A DNA stretch of 55,489 nt from an uncultured Erysipelotrichaceae bacterium (GTDB lineage Bacteria > Bacillota_I > Bacilli_A > RF39 > UBA660), in assembly GCA_902780585.1 (NCBI GenBank), contig CACZGA010000019.1, positions 1 through 55,489 of the forward strand. Direction: 5' to 3'. The translations under genes and the position numbers were made by a program. The notes under the pieces were generated by a model. That model was not told the origin of the DNA, did not search any database, and was given only the letters and a program-made list of their open reading frames with translations. Numbering within the stretch: position 1 is the stretch's first letter; each line of letters opens with the position of its first letter. Of this stretch, positions 32,604-39,525 are shown piece by piece.

Positions 32604-34256
32604 TTATTTATGAATAATAATTCTTTTTAAAGTCCTATAAAAATCTCTTCCTAAAACTCTCTTAGTAAGGCCACTTACTTTTCCATAAGAAAAGTAAATA
32701 ACCATTCCAATAACTCCATACAATAAAACAATAAATAAATTTATAATTCTACTTGTAGAATATATAGGAATTATATATTTAATTATAAATAAACAAAACA
32801 CCATAATAATAGTCGCAATCATAATATCAATAAAATCACGAACCATATCCTCAAATAAAATACCATATTTACGATTTAAAACTATAATACAAATAATCGA
32901 AGAAATAAAATAACCTATAATACTAGCTGTAATAAAACCATAATAAGGAGGTAACCCCATCTGATAAAAAGCCTTCATTAAATTCATATTTAATAACACT
33001 TTAAATAAAACTCCAACTACTAGACTAATTAAAACAGACTTATTATCTTTCAATGTTTGTAAAATAATAATCATAGATGTAAAAAAGCCAATAAAGAAAC
33101 CTACAAATATAAAATAACTTAATACATTAGCTCCATATATACTATTACCATAAAATAAATTCCAAATTGGTTTAGATAAAAAACTAATACCCATTGTCAA
33201 AGGAATAGTAAAAAAAAGTAACATACTAAATGCTTGATGAATCTTATTCTGAACATCAACACTATCTTTTTTTACTAAAGATTCTGTCAAAGAAGGAATT
33301 AAACTAACAATAATTCCTGTCGAAATAGCTAAAACCATCATATTAAATTTAGCTCCCCAAGTTGACATTATTGAATAAATGTATTCTGCATCAAGTGCCT
33401 CAAAAGAAGCATAATGAACAAGGCTCTTAACTACCGTTACCATATCTACATAATTATAAATTGCTTTAAAAACATCAATCAAAATAAATGGAATAGCATA
33501 CATAAATATTTTTTTAATTATTACTTTATCAGTAACAAGTGGTTCATTAACTGGCCTAATCTTTTCATTAAACTTACTAGCATGCTTTTTCTTCTTATAA
33601 AATAAGTATAAATAAGAAAATAAAGCTCCTACAGTAGCGCCCATTAAAGCAATGCTAACTGAAATTGTTAAAGAAGCATGAAAAACATTTAATGCCAAAA
33701 AACAACCAATTATAATGATAAGCACTCTAACAATTTGTTCTAAAACTTGTGAAATAGAAGGAGGGCTCATAAATCTATGTCCTTCAAAATACCCCCTATA
33801 AACACTTAAAACAGGTACAATTAAAATAGCCGTTCCAATAACCCGAATAACAAATGTAACATCTTCTAATGTATTACCACCAACAACATCACCAAGTACG
33901 AATTTAGCTAAATATGGTGCAAATAACAAAACAACCAAAAAACATACTAACCCTAAAATTAAAGAAAATTTCTTACCTAAATAAAATACTCTTTTTTTCG
34001 TCTGATAATAACCTAATGTTTGATACTCTGAAACAACTTTACTTATTGCTAAAGGGATACCAGCTGTAGCCAAAGACATAAATACTGCATAAATAGTATA
34101 TGCATAGCCATATAAAGCTCCACCCTTCTCACCAATCATCGCATGAAAAGGAATAACATATATAATACCCAATATCTTAGATAAAATAATTCCTAAAGTA
34201 GTAATAAAAGCCCCCTTTACAAAAGTTGCTTTACGCATAGTTATATCCTTCTTCAT
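32604..34256 (-). CDS. MurJ/SpoVB-type polysaccharide flippase (MOP superfamily)
   Basis: 550 residues from the ATG at 34256 (GGAGG 5 bases upstream). Fourteen hydrophobic helices. The N-terminus (FVKGAFITTLGIILSKILG) and the segment TAGIPLAISKVVSEYQTLG are typical of the SpoVB/MurJ branch that flips lipid II or related lipid-linked sugars across the membrane. Whether it is the essential lipid II flippase or a spore/wall paralogue cannot be settled, although a wall-building role agrees with the nearby FemAB and VanY genes. It sits upstream of WXG locus 1 on the same strand, with no clear terminator between them. Confidence 0.85.
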   Translation of the reverse strand: MKKDITMRKATFVKGAFITTLGIILSKILGIIYVIPFHAMIGEKGGALYGYAYTIYAVFMSLATAGIPLAISKVVSEYQTLGYYQTKKRVFYLGKKFSLILGLVCFLVVLLFAPYLAKFVLGDVVGGNTLEDVTFVIRVIGTAILIVPVLSVYRGYFEGHRFMSPPSISQVLEQIVRVLIIIIGCFLALNVFHASLTISVSIALMGATVGALFSYLYLFYKKKKHASKFNEKIRPVNEPLVTDKVIIKKIFMYAIPFILIDVFKAIYNYVDMVTVVKSLVHYASFEALDAEYIYSIMSTWGAKFNMMVLAISTGIIVSLIPSLTESLVKKDSVDVQNKIHQAFSMLLFFTIPLTMGISFLSKPIWNLFYGNSIYGANVLSYFIFVGFFIGFFTSMIIILQTLKDNKSVLISLVVGVLFKVLLNMNLMKAFYQMGLPPYYGFITASIIGYFISSIICIIVLNRKYGILFEDMVRDFIDIMIATIIMVFCLFIIKYIIPIYSTSRIINLFIVLLYGVIGMVIYFSYGKVSGLTKRVLGRDFYRTLKRIIIHK

Positions 34257-34284
34257 ATATACCTCCATATAATATTATAGCATA

Positions 34285-34314
34285 TAAAAAAAGCTTTCAA
34301 AAGAAAGCCTTTTA
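34285..34314 (-). terminator. Terminator after the transglutaminase-like pair
   Basis: GGCTTTC-TTTT-GAAAGC hairpin on the minus strand followed by TTTTTTT. Confidence 0.75.
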
Positions 34315-34333
34315 ATTAACAACCAAATACCTA

Positions 34334-34783
34334 TTAATATCTAAACGTACTACTTTTTTTAGCATCAGATGCCCACTTTTGAAAATAGTAGAAAACACTT
34401 GAATTAGTATATTTTTCTAATTTTTCATCAAGTTTATCAAAAGGCAAGCTTTTTATTTGATAATGACCATCAACATTTTCCATAATATAGCATGAATGTA
34501 ATCCATTAAAATCAACTAAAATAATATTAATTATATCCCTCATCTCTGGGTCCTTCTCTTCATCAGCCACATAAAACACTGCCGGACGAATAAATACTTC
34601 TTCTTTATTAAAACGATAGTTATAATTCATATTAAACTTTTTTATTAAATAACCTAAATAATAATCAATATCATCGTATGATACAAAATCATATCTAGTA
34701 TTAACTAAGTTAATAATAGTATTTAACCTTAGATAAAAGGAATCTTCCGGTGAAACGGAACCACTTTTAACATCGTTTATCAT
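34334..34783 (-). CDS. Protein of unknown function, downstream half of a transglutaminase-like pair
   Basis: 149 residues from the ATG at 34783 (GAGG about 12 bases upstream), opening MINDVKSGSVSPED. Mixed alpha/beta. It contains LNTIINLVNTRYDFVSYDDID, FYVADEEKDPEMRD and NIILVDFNGLHSCYI. It overlaps the preceding gene by 17 bases in another frame. It may be the C-terminal half of a protein split by a frameshift, or a separately translated partner. No family recognised. Confidence 0.5.
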   Translation of the reverse strand: MINDVKSGSVSPEDSFYLRLNTIINLVNTRYDFVSYDDIDYYLGYLIKKFNMNYNYRFNKEEVFIRPAVFYVADEEKDPEMRDIINIILVDFNGLHSCYIMENVDGHYQIKSLPFDKLDEKLEKYTNSSVFYYFQKWASDAKKSSTFRY

Positions 34784-35234
34784 AATTACTATCAGCCTCT
34801 TCCACATTATCAGAAAAGGAAGAATCATCAACTTCCGTAGTAAAATCATAAGTAGGTAAACCCATTTTTACTCTAGTAGTATCGTGTTTCTTTGTAGGGT
34901 CTAACTTTAGCACCATTCCTTTATGATTAACAATAACATAAGCATGCGGAAACTGACCACGAACTTCTCTAACAATCTCCGCACGAATGTCAAAAATACT
35001 CAAGAGATCAACAATTATACGACAATATGTATAACATGCAATTTCAAATTCTTTAACATTTGTTAAATCAATTTTTTTATTATACACTTCTCTTTTTAAA
35101 TCAAAATTTCCAATTGTCATTCTAACATCGTAAGAAAACTTTGCACAAACAGCCCTATAAATATATCTTATTTTTGTAAAATCATCAAAATTATTATCTT
35201 GTATAACGCGTACTACTTCAGCTTCAAAATTCAT
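34767..35234 (-). CDS. Transglutaminase-like (Cys-His-Asp) protein
   Basis: 155 residues. An early Cys-rich helix (EIACYTYCRIIVDLL), a His (FPHAYVIVNHKG) and an Asp (VLKLDPTKKHD) lie in the order and spacing of the transglutaminase/protease Cys-His-Asp triad. No signal peptide, so it is cytoplasmic. The terminal 25 residues are acidic and run into the overlap with the next gene. Members of this superfamily can be peptidases or cross-linkers; the substrate is unknown. Upstream is leuS with its terminator, so this pair has its own promoter or none is visible. Confidence 0.6.
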   Translation of the reverse strand: MNFEAEVVRVIQDNNFDDFTKIRYIYRAVCAKFSYDVRMTIGNFDLKREVYNKKIDLTNVKEFEIACYTYCRIIVDLLSIFDIRAEIVREVRGQFPHAYVIVNHKGMVLKLDPTKKHDTTRVKMGLPTYDFTTEVDDSSFSDNVEEADSNYDKRC

Positions 35235-35330
35235 ACATACCAGCCTTTTTAAAAAAAATCCTAATAATAGTATAATCTAAGAAAACAAATATGAAAATAA
35301 TATTTTACTAATTTTTACTATTAACACTCA

Positions 35331-35362
35331 AGAAAAAGGGAATTATTTTACATTCCCTTATT
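35331..35362 (-). terminator. Terminator after leuS
   Basis: AAGGGAAT/ATTCCCTT hairpin overlapping the leuS stop codon, followed on the minus strand by TTTTT. Confidence 0.75.
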
Positions 35363-38165
35363 TTACCACAATATTAACTATTTTTCCTTTAATAACAATA
35401 ACTTTAACTATTTCTTTACCATCTATATGTTTAATAACATTTTCACATTCCATTGCTTTTTCTTTAATAGCTTGTTCATCATCATCAACATGAATTGTAA
35501 TTGTACCACGTACTTTACCATTAACTTGAACAGCAATTTCCTTAGTATCTTCAATAGTCTTTGCCTCATCATAGCTTGGCCAAGTACCCTCACAAATTGG
35601 AGAATATCCAATTTCTTCATTTAGCTCTTCAGTAATATGAGGTGCTATTGGATTTAATAATGTTAACAACAAACGGTAATCTTCTTTAGTAATAGAATCT
35701 AATTCATCATAAGCATTAGCTAAAATCATTAAACTTGATATTGCCGTATTATAACCCATATGAGTCATATCATACTCAATCTTCTTAATAGTTTTATTTT
35801 GAATTAACTCTAATGATTGCGTAAATCCTTCATTATTATTTACCTTATCTTTTAATCTTTCAACCTTTTCTAGGAATCTCTTACATCCCCTTAAAGTATC
35901 AATACTCCATGCAACATCCATTTGATAGTCACCCATGAACATTTCATATGTACGTAAAGTATCTGCTCCATATTCTTTAACTATATCATCTGGATTAATA
36001 ACATTTCCTTTAGATTTACTCATCTTTTGGCCATCTGGGCCTAAAACCATACCATGAGATACTCTAGTCCAAATCATTTCTTTATTTGGCACTAAACCAA
36101 TATTATATAAGAATTGTACCCAGAAACGAGCATATAACAAGTGTCTAGCTGTATGTTCCATACCACCATTGTACCAATCTACTCTATTCCAATACTTCAT
36201 AGCATCCATAGAAGCAAATTCGTTTGTATTATGAGGATCCATAAAACGTAAGAAATACCAAGAAGATCCAGCCCAGTTAGGCATTGTATCAGTTTCTCTT
36301 CTAGCATGTCCCCCACATTTAGGACAAGTAGTATTTACCCAATCCTCAATCTTAGCTAATGGACTTTCTCCTGTATCAGTAGGTTCATATTCCGCAACAT
36401 CTGGTAACAATAATGGCAAATCTTCTTCCTTCATAGGTTGCCATCCACACTTTTCACAATAAATCATTGGAATAGGCTCTCCCCAGAATCTTTGGCGTGA
36501 GAAAATCCAATCTCTCATTTTATAATTAACTTTTTCGCCGCCACAATTATGCTCTTTTAAATAATTAATCATATAATTAATAGCTTCTTCTTTATTCATA
36601 CCATTAAGTGGCCCTGAATTAATATGAATACCATCTCCTACCATAGCACCAGGATTCATAGCATATTCATAAGTTCTATGATGAAGAGCATCTTTAACTT
36701 CATCAATTTGTTTACGAGATACCCATTCTACATCAAATATTTCATCATCATCCAAATGTTGAGGATTACGTTTATCAGACTTTAACTTGAAATAGAAACC
36801 AGTAGATTCAGTATTATAATACTTATCCTTAGAAAATGCATAATAATGATGGAAAATCTTAGGTAATTCACTAACAAACTCTAAGTCATAGTAACCAGTT
36901 TCTTCTTCTATTTCTCTTTTAGCACATTCAAGTGGATCTTCACCATCATGAATAGTACCACCAATAAAGCATCTGCCACCCTTATCATGCCAGTTAAGTG
37001 TTAAGAACTTATCTTCTTTTTCATCATATACAACTGCCACAATAGAAGTCTTATTTAACTCATTTTCATGAGGTTCACCAGAAACCTCTTCCAACACTTG
37101 AACAATTGGAATATTATACTTAACCGCAAAATCATAATCTCTTTGGTCATGTGCAGGTACAGCCATAATAGCACCAGTGCCATAAGTTGCTAAAACATAA
37201 TCACTTATATAAATAGGTATTTTTTCATTATTAACAGGATTAATTGCATAAGCTCCAGTAAACACACCAGTCTTATCTTTATTTAACTCTGTACGTTCCA
37301 TATCATTCTTAAATGAACATTCTTTTTGATATGCTTCTACTTCTGCTTTATGTTCTTCAGTAGTAATTTCATTAACATAAGGGTGTTCAGGTGACATTAC
37401 ACAATAAGTTGCTCCAAAAAGAGTATCACAACGCGTAGTAAATACTGTAAATTTCTTATCATGACCATCTATTTTAAAATCAACATGAGCTCCAGTAGAT
37501 TTACCAATCCAATTTATTTGTCCTAATTTTACTCTTTCAGCAAAATTAGTATCATCAAGTCCTTTTAATAAATCCTCAGAATAATCACTCATTCTAAGCA
37601 TCCATTGACTCTTTTCTTTTTGTTCTACTTGACTACCACATCTTTCACAAACCCCACCAGCAGCATCTTCATTAGATAAAACACTTTTACAAGTAGGGCA
37701 CCAGTTTACTGGAATAGTATCTTTATAAGCCATACCATGCTTATAAAATTGTAAAAATTGCCATTGTGTCCACTTATAATACTCTGGATCAGTAGTTGAA
37801 AACTCACGAGACCAATCAAATGAAAAACCTAATGTTTTCATTTGAGCTTTAAAAGTCTTAATATTTTCTTCAACAGCCTCTTTTGGATGAATATGATTCT
37901 TAATAGCATATTGCTCAGCAGGAGCCCCAAAAGCATCCCAACCCATTGGATATAAAATATTATATCCTTGCATTCTCATCATTCTAGCAATTGCATCTTG
38001 TGCTGTATAACTTCTTACATGCCCAACATGTAATCCGGATCCACTTGGATAAGGAAATTCTACCAAGATATAGTAAGGGTCCTTTTCTCCCCCATTCTTT
38101 GCCACAAAAGTCTTGTGTTTATCCCAATACTTTTGCCATTTCTTTTCTATTTCTTTATGATTCAT
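35358..38165 (-). CDS. leuS: Leucyl-tRNA synthetase with an inserted Nudix domain
   Basis: 935 residues, class I synthetase. HIGH motif PYPSGSGLHVGHV (residues 38-50), zinc-type knuckles (CPTC...CERC), CP1 editing elements (TTRCDTLFGATY, GTGAIMAVPAHDQRDYDFA), and KMSKSKGNVINP (714-725). Between the editing block ending near residue 358 and GDGIHINSGPLNGM (about 511-524) lies an extra block with a perfect Nudix box: Gly403, Glu409, Arg417-Glu418, Glu421-Glu422 and Gly424 (GGTIHDGEDPL, REIEEETGYYD). LeuRS normally has no such hydrolase. The gene is 4 bases downstream-overlapping a small membrane protein gene, in a Leu T-box operon. Confidence 0.96.
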   Translation of the reverse strand: MNHKEIEKKWQKYWDKHKTFVAKNGGEKDPYYILVEFPYPSGSGLHVGHVRSYTAQDAIARMMRMQGYNILYPMGWDAFGAPAEQYAIKNHIHPKEAVEENIKTFKAQMKTLGFSFDWSREFSTTDPEYYKWTQWQFLQFYKHGMAYKDTIPVNWCPTCKSVLSNEDAAGGVCERCGSQVEQKEKSQWMLRMSDYSEDLLKGLDDTNFAERVKLGQINWIGKSTGAHVDFKIDGHDKKFTVFTTRCDTLFGATYCVMSPEHPYVNEITTEEHKAEVEAYQKECSFKNDMERTELNKDKTGVFTGAYAINPVNNEKIPIYISDYVLATYGTGAIMAVPAHDQRDYDFAVKYNIPIVQVLEEVSGEPHENELNKTSIVAVVYDEKEDKFLTLNWHDKGGRCFIGGTIHDGEDPLECAKREIEEETGYYDLEFVSELPKIFHHYYAFSKDKYYNTESTGFYFKLKSDKRNPQHLDDDEIFDVEWVSRKQIDEVKDALHHRTYEYAMNPGAMVGDGIHINSGPLNGMNKEEAINYMINYLKEHNCGGEKVNYKMRDWIFSRQRFWGEPIPMIYCEKCGWQPMKEEDLPLLLPDVAEYEPTDTGESPLAKIEDWVNTTCPKCGGHARRETDTMPNWAGSSWYFLRFMDPHNTNEFASMDAMKYWNRVDWYNGGMEHTARHLLYARFWVQFLYNIGLVPNKEMIWTRVSHGMVLGPDGQKMSKSKGNVINPDDIVKEYGADTLRTYEMFMGDYQMDVAWSIDTLRGCKRFLEKVERLKDKVNNNEGFTQSLELIQNKTIKKIEYDMTHMGYNTAISSLMILANAYDELDSITKEDYRLLLTLLNPIAPHITEELNEEIGYSPICEGTWPSYDEAKTIEDTKEIAVQVNGKVRGTITIHVDDDEQAIKEKAMECENVIKHIDGKEIVKVIVIKGKIVNIVVK

Positions 38166-38530
38166 TTTTTAATCATTCCTTTCTTCTTATAAAATAAATA
38201 TATTAAATGATAACTCACTACAATTAAACAAATAGTACAAATAAAACCGCTTAACATTTTAACAAAAAAAGATTCAATTCTAACAATAATACTAACAATA
38301 ATCGCAATATCTAAAGATGATGTAAGTGCCACTAATTGTAATAACTGATTATATGGTACTTTATCCATATCTAAACGATATTTTCTCTCTAAATACACAA
38401 TCTCAAAAGGATCATTTATTTTTTTCTTCTTATTCTTAGAATCATCTTTTCTATGTCTTCTAACAATAAATATTTCATACAAACACAGCACTAATAAAAA
38501 TGTCATGAAAAATAATAATAACTCTTCCAT
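38162..38530 (-). CDS. Small membrane protein in the leucine T-box operon
   Basis: 122 residues from the ATG at 38530 (GGAGG 5 bases upstream); the frame is open upstream only through the T-box terminator sequence. An N-terminal helix (LLLFFMTFLLVLCLYEIFIV), a basic stretch (RRHRKDDSKNKKKK), an amphipathic central region (VYLERKYRLDMDKVPYNQLL) and two C-terminal helices (IAIIVSIIVRIESFF, ICTICLIVVSYHLIYLF). Unknown family. Its stop overlaps the leuS start (ATGA), so expression follows leucine tRNA charging. The conserved-looking centre suggests a real protein rather than a leader peptide. Confidence 0.72.
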   Translation of the reverse strand: MEELLLFFMTFLLVLCLYEIFIVRRHRKDDSKNKKKKINDPFEIVYLERKYRLDMDKVPYNQLLQLVALTSSLDIAIIVSIIVRIESFFVKMLSGFICTICLIVVSYHLIYLFYKKKGMIKK

Positions 38531-38539
38531 ATTACCTCC

Positions 38540-38745
38540 AAAAAAAACAACCCATCCATAAGGACGAATTGTTCGCGGTACCACCTTAATTTATAAGCAT
38601 ATTTATACTCTCAAAATTGATAACGGAATTACCCATCTGCTCCCAAGATAAGTTCATAAAAATCAAATATCTATTTTCACCAACCATAGACTCTCTAAAA
38701 ATTAATATTCTATTACTACTTCTTGTTCATCACAAAATACATCAT
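38540..38745 (-). promoter_or_regulatory. T-box riboswitch, leucine-specific
   Basis: T-box core AAGGTGGTACCGCG at 38574-38587 (minus strand). The specifier is CTT (38650-38652) in ATGAACTTATCTTGGGAG, matching Leu and aligned with the Tyr specifier of the other T-box in this window. The terminator AACAA...TTGTT (38546-38573) ends in TTTTTTTT. The leader has AGAGA and TGGTTGGTGAAAA elements. It controls the small membrane protein gene and leuS. Confidence 0.92.
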
Positions 38746-38746
38746 T

Positions 38747-38774
38747 ATTATAACATATATAAATAAAATGTAAA
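38747..38774 (-). promoter_or_regulatory. Promoter of the leucine T-box operon
   Basis: On the minus strand, TTTACA (38769-38774), a 16-base spacer and TATAAT (38747-38752), just upstream of the T-box leader. Confidence 0.7.
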
Positions 38775-38803
38775 GAAAAAGAATAGATATAAATCTATTC
38801 TAA
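38774..38803 (-). terminator. Terminator after the 237-residue gene
   Basis: AGAATAGAT/ATCTATTCT hairpin overlapping the stop codon, followed on the minus strand by TTTTTC. Confidence 0.65.
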
Positions 38804-39513
38804 TTATTTCTTAAATAAACTCTTTTAATTACTTCTTCAAACTGATTAACACTAGAAATTAACCTATGTAAATCCTCAAAAGAAATAATATCATTTTTAC
38901 CTATAACTATCCCAATATTTTTAAGCAACTCATCTGCTGTAATACCATTATTATCCTTAACCAAAACATTATTTGGATAAATAAATAATACTATTTTTTC
39001 TTCATCAGTTAAACCTTTATAAGTACTATTATCATTAATCATATCTAACAACTTACTCTTAAGCAAATCATCATTATTAAAATGTATTCTTAAATACTCA
39101 ATAACCGAATTATCTGGAATTTTAGATATAAATTTAGATAAAAACTCTAATACCTTTTCTCCACCATCTCTTATTAAACTTAATAAAAAGTCATAATTAT
39201 CAAATAAACAAATACATATTAATTCATAATCATCAGGTAAAACCCCACTAACAGAATCAGCCCAAAAACCAAATATACCTGAATAAAATAATAAGTTTTT
39301 ATATTTTCTAGCAAGTTCAAATAATTTTCTTTTATCAGCATCTCCCAAATCTTTTATAGTTTGAGCAGAATATAAATAATCAAGTTCCCCATCAAATAAT
39401 TTATTTAATAAAGCATCATAGATATCTTTCTCTTGATTAAAATCTATTAATTCAGAATCATTAACAATAGTAGCTTGTTTTAATAATTCTAATCTATCTA
39501 ATTTTTCTTTCAT
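38800..39513 (-). CDS. Unknown cytoplasmic helical protein, downstream of GH31
   Basis: 237 residues, no signal peptide or membrane helix. Leu/Asp/Ile-rich and probably all alpha (ELLKQATIVNDSELIDFNQE, LLFYSGIFGFWADSV, LIRDGGEKVLEFLSKFISK). No motif recognised. It lies 12 bases after the GH31 gene and is likely cotranscribed, so a role alongside carbohydrate breakdown is possible but not supported by sequence. Confidence 0.55.
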   Translation of the reverse strand: MKEKLDRLELLKQATIVNDSELIDFNQEKDIYDALLNKLFDGELDYLYSAQTIKDLGDADKRKLFELARKYKNLLFYSGIFGFWADSVSGVLPDDYELICICLFDNYDFLLSLIRDGGEKVLEFLSKFISKIPDNSVIEYLRIHFNNDDLLKSKLLDMINDNSTYKGLTDEEKIVLFIYPNNVLVKDNNGITADELLKNIGIVIGKNDIISFEDLHRLISSVNQFEEVIKRVYLRNN

Positions 39514-39525
39514 CTACTAAACCTC

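Noticed and set aside
36681-37055. Nudix domain as a separate gene inserted into leuS
   Set aside because: The frame is continuous through both junctions, with no start, stop or ribosome site, so it is a fused domain.
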